This document shows positions 25,289-33,546 of a stretch of DNA of 64,000 nt, one piece after another. How positions within the stretch are numbered: position 1 is the first letter of the stretch; each line of letters opens with the position of its first letter. A program made the translations under genes and the position numbers. This stretch comes from Thioclava sp. JE_KL1 (GTDB taxonomy: Bacteria > Pseudomonadota > Alphaproteobacteria > Rhodobacterales > Rhodobacteraceae), in contig NZ_WBJS01000007.1 of NCBI RefSeq assembly GCF_009296265.1, positions 124,001 to 188,000 on the forward strand. Reading direction: 5' to 3'. Under the pieces are notes generated by a model. That model saw only the letters and a program-made list of their open reading frames with translations, was not told the origin of the DNA and ran no database searches.

Positions 25289-26104
25289 TCAATTCGTTCG
25301 CGTGAAATTGGGAAGCACGGGTTGCAGGTCGTTGGTCGAATAGATCGACAGCCGCATGTCCTGATCCGCCGTCAGGTCGGCCGACCAGAAGACAGGCAGT
25401 TTCCGGCGCGCGGGGCGCGGCGAGGTGCTCGGCGCGGGCGTGTCCACGGGGGCGGCCCCCGCGAGCTGGACGAAATAGTCGCCGCGTTTCTGCGCGACCG
25501 CGAGATTGCGTTTCAGCGCGGTCAGATAGGTCTGGCGCGCCTCTGGCGTGAAAGAATGATACGAGCCCGCGGCAATCCACCAATCCCCCGTCCGCCGGTG
25601 CAGATCGACCAGAAATCGCGCGGCATAATCCACATTCGCCGCCGGATCGAAGGACTGCGCCAGCGAGTCGAAGGCGTCCGGGTGCCATTTGCGGTTCACC
25701 TGCATGCAGCCCGTATCGATCGAGGAGACGCCCGCGGCCTGTTTCTGGCGCACCCACGCCATCGCCGCCTCGCGGCTGTCGAAAATCCGGCCCTCACCCG
25801 CGGCGTTGACGCTCCACGGCCAGACGGTCAGGCGCCCTTCGTTGCGAAACCCAGCCTCCTGCAGCCCGATCGCGAGCAGCAGGTTGTCGGGGATTCCGTA
25901 GCGGTCCTGCGCCGCGAAAATCTGGCGCAGGCATTGCTGGTCATTGCCGAAGGTGGAGGGGAGGGGCATCGTTGCCTCGGGCACGCTCGGGCGGCTCGAG
26001 GTGTAGAACCCCGCCCAGCCTTCGGCCCGTGCGGGGCCAGTCGTGGCGAGGCTCGCAATCGCAAGCGCGGCCAGGGATTGAAACCACCCCGCCCGCGCCA
26101 TCAC
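25289..26104 (-). CDS. Flagellar-cluster lytic transglycosylase (SltF-like)
   Basis: A 271-residue secreted protein with a signal peptide (about 1-28, ending GPARA-E) and a lysozyme-like SLT domain (about 55-210): NLLLAIGLQEAGF with Glu83 as the probable acid, GCMQVN and SYHSFTPEARQTYLTALKRN. The usual Glu-Ser of the family is Glu-Ala here. A separate flagellar transglycosylase (SltF) opens peptidoglycan for the rod in Rhodobacter, where FlgJ also lacks an enzyme domain. Its place inside the export operon between fliQ and flhA supports that role. It overlaps fliQ by four bases (GTGA). Confidence 0.8.
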   Translation of the reverse strand: MMARAGWFQSLAALAIASLATTGPARAEGWAGFYTSSRPSVPEATMPLPSTFGNDQQCLRQIFAAQDRYGIPDNLLLAIGLQEAGFRNEGRLTVWPWSVNAAGEGRIFDSREAAMAWVRQKQAAGVSSIDTGCMQVNRKWHPDAFDSLAQSFDPAANVDYAARFLVDLHRRTGDWWIAAGSYHSFTPEARQTYLTALKRNLAVAQKRGDYFVQLAGAAPVDTPAPSTSPRPARRKLPVFWSADLTADQDMRLSIYSTNDLQPVLPNFTRTN

Positions 26105-26370
26105 GCGGGTCCGTTCATGATGAGATCGAAGACGGTGTCCGACAGGTGCGACAGCGTTGCGTAGATGAAGGGCAGGGCAAGCACGAGACCGACGAAGATC
26201 GCGACGATCTTCGGCACGAAGGTCAGCGTCATCTCCTGAACCTGCGTCAAAGCCTGAAAGATCGCGATGCCGAGCCCGACGATCAGCGCCAGCGCAAGAA
26301 TGGGGCCGGCCCCCATAAGGATCGTCCAGATCGTGTCCGACATGATCGCATAGACATCGGCTTCTTCCAT
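26101..26370 (-). CDS. fliQ: FliQ, export gate protein
   Basis: An 89-residue protein with two membrane hairpin helices (TIWTILMGAGPILALALIVG and FVPKIVAIFVGLVLALPFIY) and the FliQ motif AIFQALTQVQEMTLTFVPK. I start it at ATG 26370, which has GGGGGCGAC upstream and gives the normal family length; the frame extends upstream without family similarity. Confidence 0.94.
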   Translation of the reverse strand: MEEADVYAIMSDTIWTILMGAGPILALALIVGLGIAIFQALTQVQEMTLTFVPKIVAIFVGLVLALPFIYATLSHLSDTVFDLIMNGPA

Positions 26371-26386
26371 GTCGCCCCCGCCTGCC

Positions 26387-26707
26387 TCAGATCGGCATCC
26401 GCATGATTTCCTGATAGGCCTCGACCAGCTTGTCGCGCATCGCCACCGTGACCTTGACGGTGGATTCCATCGCCATGGTCGCCTCGACAACCTGCTGCGT
26501 GCTGGCCTGCCCGGTCAGACCTGCCTGCGCGGTCGTATCGGCCGTGCGCATCGTCTGCACCGCCTCTTCGGCGGCGCCTTTGAGCATGTCGCCGAAGCTC
26601 TGCCCGGCGGATTTGGCTTCATGTGCGGAGGCCGGGCCGCCGCTCAGGCTGCGCGAGGCGCCATAGGCGCCCCGGATCGCTGCATTGGAGAGGACTGGAT
26701 CGCTCAT
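26387..26707 (-). CDS. fliE: FliE, MS-ring/rod junction protein
   Basis: A 106-residue protein with the FliE C-terminal region SFGDMLKGAAEEAVQTMRTA and QQVVEATMAMESTVKVTVAM followed by RDKLVEAYQEIMRMPI. FliE connects the MS ring to the first rod subunits and is exported first. It follows flgC and precedes fliQ in the same unit. Confidence 0.93.
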   Translation of the reverse strand: MSDPVLSNAAIRGAYGASRSLSGGPASAHEAKSAGQSFGDMLKGAAEEAVQTMRTADTTAQAGLTGQASTQQVVEATMAMESTVKVTVAMRDKLVEAYQEIMRMPI

Positions 26708-26714
26708 GCTTCAC

Positions 26715-27131
26715 CTATTTCAGAAGGTCGATCATCTCGCGGCGCATCTGGCGGCCGGTCTCGAGCATGTTCAGGTTGGCTTCGTAGCTGCGCGCCGCTT
26801 CACGCATGTTGCTCATCTCGATGATCGGATTGACGTTCGGCAGTTTCACGAAGCCCTCGGCATTCGCAGCCGGATGGGCGGGGTCGTATTTCAGCACGAA
26901 ATCCGACGTGTCGCGGCCGACATCGGTCACATCGACCATCGAGGCGCCCGAGGCGTCATCGACCAGCTCGCCGAAGGAGATGGTCTTGCGGCGATACGGA
27001 TCCGCGCCCGGCGTCGAGCCGGTCGAATCCGCGTTGGCCACGTTTTCGGAGACGACCTTCAGCCGCTCCCCCTGCGCCCGCAGCCCGCTTGCCGCGATCG
27101 CACCGATTGATTTCAGAGGGTCCATGCTCAT
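26715..27131 (-). CDS. flgC: FlgC, proximal rod protein
   Basis: A 138-residue rod protein: DPLKSIGAIAASGLRAQGER, SENVANADSTGSTPGADPYR, VTDVGRDTSDFVLKYDPAHP and the C-terminal EMSNMREAARSYEANLNMLE. It is exported and assembled after FlgB. It lies 15 bases after flgB and seven before fliE. Confidence 0.95.
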   Translation of the reverse strand: MSMDPLKSIGAIAASGLRAQGERLKVVSENVANADSTGSTPGADPYRRKTISFGELVDDASGASMVDVTDVGRDTSDFVLKYDPAHPAANAEGFVKLPNVNPIIEMSNMREAARSYEANLNMLETGRQMRREMIDLLK

Positions 27132-27146
27132 GGTTGTCTCCTCGCG

Positions 27147-27539
27147 TTATTCCTTGCCGCTGGCGGCATTGAGAAGTTGATAGGCCTTGCGATAAAGGTT
27201 CGCCGCCAGCCGGTATTGATCGGCATTCTCGCTCGCCATCACGGATTGCTGCTCCAGCGCCACGTCATTGCCGTCGAGGCTGCTGTCCCACGCGCCGCTG
27301 CCGCCCACGGTTTCGACCGTGGTTTCGTGCAGCGGGCCGCCCGCCGAGCGGTTCGCGTCGCTCTTCTCGAGGAAGCTCTGGAAGTCGGTCACATCCCGCG
27401 CGCGATAATTCGGCGTGTCGGCATTGGCGATGTTCTCGGCCAGCACCTTCTGGCGGGCCGCAAGCCACTGCATCCGATCCGATGCGAGGTTAAAAAAGGA
27501 TATCGTATCAAGTTTCACGTTGGATCGCTCCGTTTTCAT
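27147..27539 (-). CDS. flgB: FlgB, proximal rod protein
   Basis: A 130-residue rod protein with the N-terminal ASDRMQWLAARQKVLAENIA, NADTPNYRARDVTDFQSFLE and the C-terminal RLAANLYRKAYQLLNAASGK. It is the first gene of the long leftward unit flgB-flgC-fliE-fliQ-transglycosylase-flhA-fliR-flhB. The divergent fliI starts only 44 bases away, so both promoters overlap; that spacer carries GGATAGTAT, similar to the AAGAATAG words. Confidence 0.93.
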   Translation of the reverse strand: MKTERSNVKLDTISFFNLASDRMQWLAARQKVLAENIANADTPNYRARDVTDFQSFLEKSDANRSAGGPLHETTVETVGGSGAWDSSLDGNDVALEQQSVMASENADQYRLAANLYRKAYQLLNAASGKE

Positions 27540-27583
27540 GGATAGTATATCGGTATGGGAATTGATTGGTAGGGTTTATCCTT

Positions 27584-28954
27584 GTGAATACGATTTTTTC
27601 TTCCTTGAATTATGCGGTTGATGAGGCCGACGAGGCAAGAATTGTCGGCCATGTCCATTCGGTCACGGGCCTGTCGCTGACTGTCGTCGGGCTCGAACGC
27701 GCGATGGGAATCGGTCAGCGGTGCATCGTGCACGGGCGGCGCGGTCCGATTCTGGCGGAAGCGGTCGGGTTGAACGAGGCGGGAACCCGCGTTCTGCCGT
27801 TCGGCAGCTGGGATGGCGTCTCGGTGGGAGATCGGGTCGAGCTCGACCAGCACGGCGATCTGATCCATCCCGATGAAAGCTGGATCGGTCAGGTCGTGGA
27901 TGCGCTGGGTCGCCCGGTGCGCAGGGGCACCGGCTGGACCCCGGGCGAGACGGCGCGCGACCTCAAGGCCGCCCCGCCGCGCGCCTTCGACCGCAAGCGG
28001 GTCGGCGCGAAGCTGGAGACGCAGATCAAAGTCTTCGACATCTTCACCCCGATCTGTCGCGGCCAGCGCATGGGTGTCTTCGCGGGCTCGGGCGTCGGGA
28101 AATCGACCCTGATGGCGATGCTTGCGCGCAATACCGACACGGATGTGATCGTGATCGGGCTGGTGGGCGAGCGCGGCCGCGAGGTGCAGGACTTCATCCA
28201 GAACGATCTGGGCCCCGAGGGAATGGCCCGCGCGATCGTCGTGGTGGCGACGGGCGACGAGCCGCCCTTGCTGCGCCGTCAGGCGGCCTGGACTGCGACG
28301 GCGGTGGCCGAGCATTTCCGCGATCAGGGCAAGCAAGTGCTGCTGCTGATCGATTCCGTTACCCGCTTCGCGATGGCGCAGCGCGAGATCGGTCTCTCCG
28401 GGGGCGAGCCGCCGACCACCCGGGGCTATCCGCCGACCGTCTTCGCGGAGCTGCCGCATCTTCTGGAACGGGCCGGGCCCGGCGTCGAAGGGGCGGGCGA
28501 CATCACCGGGCTCTACACGGTTCTGGTGGATGGCGACGACATGAACGAGCCCATCGCCGACACCGTGCGCGGGATCGTGGACGGCCATATCGTGCTCGAC
28601 CGCCACATCGCCGAGCAGGACCGCTACCCGGCGGTGAACGTGCAGAAAAGCATCTCGCGGATGCTGCCTGACTGCCACACGGATGCAGAGTATCGCATCA
28701 TGCAGGCGGCCCGGCGTGCGCTGGGGAAATATGCGGATATGGAGGATCTGATCCGGGTGGGCGCCTATCGCCCCGGCGCGGATCCCGACACCGATGCCGC
28801 GATCCGGTTCCACCAAAGCGCGACGGTGTTCTTCTCGCAGCGGAAATCGGAGCAGCTTGGGTCGATGCGGGCCTTCGCGGAAACCTACAGGCTGCTACTG
28901 GAGGCGGGGTTCGACGTGCCGCTTCCCGAAGAAGTGGATGGCGAGGGCGCGTAA
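27584..28954 (+). CDS. fliI: FliI, flagellar export ATPase
   Basis: A 456-residue F1-beta-like ATPase: Walker A GVFAGSGVGKSTLMAML, Walker B VLLLIDSVTRFAMAQREIGL, then GEPPTTRGYPPTVFAELPHL. It drives unloading of export substrates with FliH and FliJ. I prefer GTG 27584, which has an AGGG ribosome site nine bases upstream; TTG 27566 would add six residues. It stands alone in its direction and converges with the glycosyltransferase cassette; FliJ is not adjacent. Confidence 0.95.
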   Translation: MNTIFSSLNYAVDEADEARIVGHVHSVTGLSLTVVGLERAMGIGQRCIVHGRRGPILAEAVGLNEAGTRVLPFGSWDGVSVGDRVELDQHGDLIHPDESWIGQVVDALGRPVRRGTGWTPGETARDLKAAPPRAFDRKRVGAKLETQIKVFDIFTPICRGQRMGVFAGSGVGKSTLMAMLARNTDTDVIVIGLVGERGREVQDFIQNDLGPEGMARAIVVVATGDEPPLLRRQAAWTATAVAEHFRDQGKQVLLLIDSVTRFAMAQREIGLSGGEPPTTRGYPPTVFAELPHLLERAGPGVEGAGDITGLYTVLVDGDDMNEPIADTVRGIVDGHIVLDRHIAEQDRYPAVNVQKSISRMLPDCHTDAEYRIMQAARRALGKYADMEDLIRVGAYRPGADPDTDAAIRFHQSATVFFSQRKSEQLGSMRAFAETYRLLLEAGFDVPLPEEVDGEGA

Positions 28955-28975
28955 GCCCTCGGTCCTGAGCGCCCC

Positions 28976-30832
28976 TTAAAGCGCGGCGATCTCGGAGAGC
29001 GGACCGCTCCAGTCGCCAAGCTGCGTCTGGCGATGAAGTTGCAGATTGCCATACCAGCGATCCGGGCTTCCGTGACGGCCCCAATACCACATGCAGGCCG
29101 CCCCTTTCGGGATCAGCACATGGCTGTCGGGATGCCCCAACGCGCCGCAGACATGGGCGGTGGTGTTGTCGATGCTCACCACCCGGTCGAGCGCCATGAT
29201 CTGCGCCGCGAACCCGTCGAGATCGGCGAGCTGGTCGATCTCTGGATCGCCGAAAAGTGTCAGATCGGGGCGCGTGCGGGCGGCCTGTGCAAGCTCTGCT
29301 TCCCGGTCGCCATATTGCAGGTTCACCACCAGCGCACCCTCGGGCAGCGCCGTCAGCAGGGTGTCGAGCGCGAGGGAGCGATGCGCGCCGGTGATCGGGT
29401 CGTTGCTGTGCCAGGCGATGCCCACGACCGGGCCGCCTTGCGCCATCTCGCGGTAGCGGGCGCGGATCGCCTCGACCCGCTCGGCATCCGCACGCAGATA
29501 GCCGCCCAGCGACTGTTCCGCGAGCGCCTCGACGCTGAGATAGCGCACCAGATCGCCCACGAAGATCATCTCTTCCGGCGCGACGTTCATCTTGTCGACC
29601 TCGGTGGTCTCCGCGAAATCGACGCCAAGGCCGCAGCGCTCGATCAGCGGCTTCATCCTTGCCTCGCCCACGAAAGTCACCTTCGCCCCAGGGGGGAGGG
29701 GGGCTCGGTCGATGATCGGCAGCAGCGCAAGCTGATCGCCGATCCCCTGCTCGTCGACCAGAAAGAGACGCTCGCGCGCGGTGAGGCGATCGGGTTCGGA
29801 GTTCTCGTAGGGAATACGGCGGCGGTTCGCCTCGGGTTGGCGTCCCGCGTAGTAAGGCGCGCCGCCAGCGAAATCGCCCTGTCCCATCAGGAAGGTGCCA
29901 TAGGCGCGCTTCACCCAGAGCCCGCCGCCATCGACAAGATGCAGCGCCTCCCGGAAGGCAATATGCGCCTCATGGAACGCCTCGCGGTCGAGGTGGCAAT
30001 TGGCGGAAAACCCGAGGGCGCGCTGAAACTGGGCCGGATCCTGGAAGCGATGCGAGAGGGTTTCGAGCGCGCGCGGGATGTCACCCAGCGCCCGCAGCGC
30101 GGCCATGCGCAGAGTCACGACGTCGTCGCGATGCGCGTTCGTTTTCTCAAGCTCGGACAGCAGGGCGTCGGCTCCGGCGATGAGGCCCTGATAGTCCTGC
30201 CGGAAAAGTTTCGCCTTGAGCAACCCGATCCGGTGGGAAAGGGGCTGCGGGGCGAGACGCGCGGCTTCCTCATAGGCGGGCGCGGCCTCGGCGTTACTTT
30301 CGCCGGAGGCAAAGGCATCGGCGGTGATGAGCCACATCTCGGCCGTTTTTATGCGTTGAGCCATCTTGCGCAGATTTCGTCCGGCCGTGGTCGACCGGTC
30401 GAGCCGCCCCATCAGATCGGCATAAAGGCGGGCCATCGGAACGTCTTCGCTGCCACGCTCGATTGCCTGCGCGAACAGATCGATGGCCGCGAAGATGTCG
30501 GCCTTCAAAACCCGCGCTTTGCCTAGCCCCGCCAAACCCATCGCATCGGTGGGCGCGATCAGCAGCGCGCGTTCGAAGAACTGCGCGGCCGCCTCCGCTT
30601 CGCGGCGATCCAGCGCGACGGTGCCAAGCACGAGCCACGGGTGGCGGTTGGCCGGGTGGGTCTGGCTGACCTCATGCGCCAGTCGCGCGGCTTTCGGGCC
30701 GTCGGCCGCAGCCAGCGCCTCATAGGCTTCGTGCATCGTCAGTGCCGCGGCGCCATCAGCGATGCCGTAATACTTCGACGCCTTGGCGGTCCGGGCGCGC
30801 CGGTCTCTGCGCGAGAGGGTTGTCTGGGTCAT
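28976..30832 (-). CDS. TPR-glycosyltransferase, FlmG-like; candidate flagellin glycosyltransferase
   Basis: A 618-residue cytoplasmic protein. Residues about 30-340 are TPR repeats (HPWLVLGTVALDRREAEAAA, ALLIAPTDAMGLAGLGKARV). Residues about 355-618 look like a GT-B glycosyltransferase half: DEQGIGD (360-366), VGIAWHSND, the nucleotide-site-like VSIDNTTAHVCGALGHP (about 550-566) and a Trp/Tyr-rich end (MWYWGRHGSPDRWYG). Caulobacter FlmG, which joins a TPR flagellin-binding domain to a transferase domain and adds pseudaminic acid to flagellin, has the same layout. Placement between fliI and motA supports flagellin or hook as acceptor. The sugar is unknown; no nonulosonate synthesis genes are in the window. 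It overlaps the upstream gene by four bases. Confidence 0.72.
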   Translation of the reverse strand: MTQTTLSRRDRRARTAKASKYYGIADGAAALTMHEAYEALAAADGPKAARLAHEVSQTHPANRHPWLVLGTVALDRREAEAAAQFFERALLIAPTDAMGLAGLGKARVLKADIFAAIDLFAQAIERGSEDVPMARLYADLMGRLDRSTTAGRNLRKMAQRIKTAEMWLITADAFASGESNAEAAPAYEEAARLAPQPLSHRIGLLKAKLFRQDYQGLIAGADALLSELEKTNAHRDDVVTLRMAALRALGDIPRALETLSHRFQDPAQFQRALGFSANCHLDREAFHEAHIAFREALHLVDGGGLWVKRAYGTFLMGQGDFAGGAPYYAGRQPEANRRRIPYENSEPDRLTARERLFLVDEQGIGDQLALLPIIDRAPLPPGAKVTFVGEARMKPLIERCGLGVDFAETTEVDKMNVAPEEMIFVGDLVRYLSVEALAEQSLGGYLRADAERVEAIRARYREMAQGGPVVGIAWHSNDPITGAHRSLALDTLLTALPEGALVVNLQYGDREAELAQAARTRPDLTLFGDPEIDQLADLDGFAAQIMALDRVVSIDNTTAHVCGALGHPDSHVLIPKGAACMWYWGRHGSPDRWYGNLQLHRQTQLGDWSGPLSEIAAL

Positions 30833-32175
30833 GCGCGTTCCCTCGGAATGGCGAAGTAGTCGATCGAGTGGACGTAGAACACGCTGTCGATCAGCACGTA
30901 GTCATGCGCGCGGCACCACTCCTGCGCGAAGGCAAGGAGATTGTCGCGGCGGGTCTCGACCCAGATCAGCGGGCGGTCGCGCGCGATCAGCGCCTCGGCC
31001 CCGGCGAGCACATCGAGCTCCATCCCTTCGGCGTCGATCTTGAGGAAATCGGCGCGGGCATCGGTCATCAGCGCGTCCAGTGTCACGACCTTCAACTCGC
31101 CCGCCTCATCGGCGACCAGTGTCGTAGCCCCGAGGTTGTTTTCCTCCGTCGTCTCGGCGCGGAAACTACCCTCCGCACGGCCCACGCCGAAGCCCATGCC
31201 GCGCCGGTCGATCAGGTCTCCGATCCCGTTTGCGGCGATATTGCCGTCCAGAAGCGTCAGCGCCGCGGGGTTCGGCTCCACCGGATAGATGCGCGCCGGG
31301 TCCAGATGCTGCGCATACCAGACGACGTGATTGCCGATATTCGCGCCGACCTCGACAATATGCGGGTGCGCCACGCCGATCAGATCGCGCAGCTTCTCGA
31401 GCGAGCTATCCTCGAAGAACCGCCCCTGCAGATGGGTGTTCTGGATGATGTCGAGCGGGTTGGTGATCTGCATCTTCGCAGCCACGCCCTGATAGTCGAG
31501 CTGCGCCCAGACCGGATCGCGCTCGACCGCGTCAGCCCACATCCGTTCGACCTGCCGGGCCCAATCGGCCCCCGTCGCAGAGCGCGGACCGGTGGAATGC
31601 TGGTCGCGGCGATTGACGAAGAAAATCTCGGGGCGTTTCGCGCAATTCCCCGTCTGCCAGAGTTGCAGGTAGAGCTTGTAATCCTCGCCCGTATCCATCG
31701 CTTCATCGAAGCCGAAGCGCGCGACCAATTCGGTGCGGATGAAGGCGCCGATCTGAACCGCGAAGAAGGGGGGCGTGGCGAGAAACTCCGCGTAGGCGGA
31801 AATCTCGGCAGGCTGGCCGTCGCGCAGCTGCGGCTCGCCCGCCGCGTCGAATTCGCAGATCAGACCCCAAAGCGCGTCGAGATTAGGCTCCGCTGCAAGG
31901 CGCGCGCCGAAGGCCTCGAAGGCATTCGGGGTCAGCACGTCGTCCGCATCGAGGAAGAAAATCCACTCGATGCCTGCCTTCTGTGCCTGCCGGATCGCGG
32001 CGTTGCGGCGCGCAGACCGGCCGTGAAGCCCTTGGGTGTCGTCCATCGCGTAGTGATGGATCTGGTCGAACGGGCCCTTGGAAAAGCCGATCGCGGTCTC
32101 GACGGAGGGCGCGCAGCTCTCTTCGAACAGCGCGCGGTGGCCGGGGCCGATGGGGGTGATGATGGCGCAATCCAT
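30829..32175 (-). CDS. Glycosyltransferase family 2-like/FkbM methyltransferase fusion
   Basis: A 448-residue two-enzyme protein. Residues 1-240 resemble a GT-A glycosyltransferase: ITPIGPGHRALFEES, the metal-binding WIFFLDADDVLTP (Asp76-Asp78) and the acceptor motif DTGEDYKLYLQLW (Glu164-Asp165). Residues about 265-448 are an FkbM methyltransferase: SAM motif IVEVGANIGNHVVWYAQHL (274-290), PVEPNP and FLKIDAEGMELDVLAGAEAL. It may add a sugar and methylate it, or methylate a sugar added by its neighbour. It is cotranscribed between an unknown membrane protein and the TPR-glycosyltransferase. The fold calls are from motifs; activity and substrate are inferred. Confidence 0.78.
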   Translation of the reverse strand: MDCAIITPIGPGHRALFEESCAPSVETAIGFSKGPFDQIHHYAMDDTQGLHGRSARRNAAIRQAQKAGIEWIFFLDADDVLTPNAFEAFGARLAAEPNLDALWGLICEFDAAGEPQLRDGQPAEISAYAEFLATPPFFAVQIGAFIRTELVARFGFDEAMDTGEDYKLYLQLWQTGNCAKRPEIFFVNRRDQHSTGPRSATGADWARQVERMWADAVERDPVWAQLDYQGVAAKMQITNPLDIIQNTHLQGRFFEDSSLEKLRDLIGVAHPHIVEVGANIGNHVVWYAQHLDPARIYPVEPNPAALTLLDGNIAANGIGDLIDRRGMGFGVGRAEGSFRAETTEENNLGATTLVADEAGELKVVTLDALMTDARADFLKIDAEGMELDVLAGAEALIARDRPLIWVETRRDNLLAFAQEWCRAHDYVLIDSVFYVHSIDYFAIPRERA

Positions 32176-32178
32176 GGC

Positions 32179-33315
32179 TCAGCGCTCCTCGCCGGTTTGT
32201 TGATCCGTAAGCGACTGGAAGACGGATTCGCGGATCGTATCGAGCGAGACCTTCCGCGCCTCGCCATGGCTGAGCGCGGGCGTCAGGCCGAGTTGCAGCG
32301 CCAGCGCCGAGAAGAAGATCAGCGCCGCACCGCCCAGCATCGTGCGCATCTGCGGCTTCGCGCCCGCGCGCTTCGCCGGGAGCTTGCCTGTCTCTTCGCG
32401 CAGCGGTGCGGCGAGGGGGGCGGCCGGTTGCTTCGCGGCTTCGGGAGCGATGAAGATAAAGTGGTCGAGCGCGGTCAGTCGCGCCGAAAGCTGGGTCCGC
32501 CGTAGGGTCGCAAGAAGCGAGGCGGGAAAATGGTCTGCGGGGGCGTGAATCTGACCGGGCAGGGCGGTCGCGCCCTGTCGCGCCAGTTCGGCGACCGGAA
32601 TGGCGAAGCTGTGCAGATCGTCCCGGAAATAGACGTCCCGCACCCCGAAGCTTTGCGCATCGGCACCGGCGTCTTCGATGGAAATGCGCACGGTGTCGGC
32701 GCTCAGGCTAATTTCGCAAGTCGCCATCAGGGCCTCGGCCCGGTGCGTATCGCTCAACCGCCGGAAGCCGGGCGGACCGCCATCTTCGCCGCTAGCGCGC
32801 GCGGCCTCTGCGTTGGCACGTGGCGGGGGCGCGGCGATCTTGCTTGCGGGCGGCGTGGTCGTGGATTGCTCCGGGTTCAGCTCCGACAGAAGCCGTTCCA
32901 CCTCGCGCATCGCGGGCGAGACCGAGGCCGATTTCGCATCGGTCAGCGCTTCCGGGTCGAGCCCCTCATCGGCGGCATAGGCGAAGTTGATCGCGTAATC
33001 GCGCGCGATCTCGGGAAGATCGTCGGTCTCATGCACAAGCGACAGGATCTTCTGCTCGTCGGAAAACAGCATCCGCCGGGTCCGGTAACCGTCGGTCTTC
33101 GGAATGACGCTGAACTCATCCGCGCGCCAGTTCATCGAGCGCGCGAGTCGGGGCAGGACGCGCTCGGCCTCGCTTGCGTGAAAGACCAGCATCGCGCAGC
33201 CGCCTTCCGGGTCGAGGCCCACAGCCAGACACATCTGCTGCGGCCATTGCTGGAACAGATGGCGCAGGTCCTGCTCTTCAAGCAGAAAGGCTATGGCTTC
33301 CGCGCTGGCGCTCAT
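32179..33315 (-). CDS. Unrecognised tail-anchored protein of the glycosylation cassette
   Basis: A 378-residue protein I do not recognise. Residues 1-120 are a compact-looking domain rich in aromatic and acidic residues (LRHLFQQWPQQMCLAVGLDP), followed by a Pro/Ala/Ser linker (about 140-190), a second domain (about 195-300, with ALMATCEISLSADTVRISIE and DLHSFAIPVAELARQG), and one membrane segment near the C-terminus (about 326-345) with a short tail. I start it at ATG 33315 (AGGG seven bases upstream), which removes six residues from the longest frame. It is the first gene of the cassette, three bases before the glycosyltransferase fusion, and divergent from motA. A scaffold or lectin-like adaptor at the membrane is conceivable but unsupported. 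Confidence 0.6.
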   Translation of the reverse strand: MSASAEAIAFLLEEQDLRHLFQQWPQQMCLAVGLDPEGGCAMLVFHASEAERVLPRLARSMNWRADEFSVIPKTDGYRTRRMLFSDEQKILSLVHETDDLPEIARDYAINFAYAADEGLDPEALTDAKSASVSPAMREVERLLSELNPEQSTTTPPASKIAAPPPRANAEAARASGEDGGPPGFRRLSDTHRAEALMATCEISLSADTVRISIEDAGADAQSFGVRDVYFRDDLHSFAIPVAELARQGATALPGQIHAPADHFPASLLATLRRTQLSARLTALDHFIFIAPEAAKQPAAPLAAPLREETGKLPAKRAGAKPQMRTMLGGAALIFFSALALQLGLTPALSHGEARKVSLDTIRESVFQSLTDQQTGEER

Positions 33316-33440
33316 GAAATGCCCTGAATGCAAGATCCGTGTTGGATTGAACCTATCTATTCATGGATAATCGGTCAAGTTTCCTTGTTAAGCCTCCGAA
33401 ATATTCGATTTATGCTTAATCTTGCTCGCAATATCGGCAT

Positions 33441-33456
33441 TTATACTTGACTTAAC
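33441..33456 (+). promoter_or_regulatory. Near-consensus CtrA site upstream of motA
   Basis: TTAT-ACTTGAC-TTAAC differs by one base from TTAA-N7-TTAAC and lies 91 bases before motA. The 33316-33546 spacer between the divergent cassette and motA also contains GAATAG-type words (minus strand TGAATAGATAGG at 33352-33363) and no gene. It may serve both directions. Confidence 0.5.
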
Positions 33457-33546
33457 GGGAGCGTCACCGGAGATTTAGCAAGAATTTCAGGAAACGGCGG
33501 CTGTCGGTGAAAGACCGCAGGGCGCGAAACACACGGACAAAGAATA

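Noticed and set aside
22888-25305. Very long open frame (805 codons) on the plus strand opposite fliR and flhA
   Set aside because: It mirrors two well-identified conserved genes; the translation is rich in His, Arg, Asp and Gln with no domain pattern, as expected for antisense frames in GC-rich DNA with third-position bias.
27566-27583. TTG 27566 as the fliI start
   Set aside because: GTG 27584 has a better-spaced AGGG ribosome site; the upstream codons lack family similarity. The choice is not certain.
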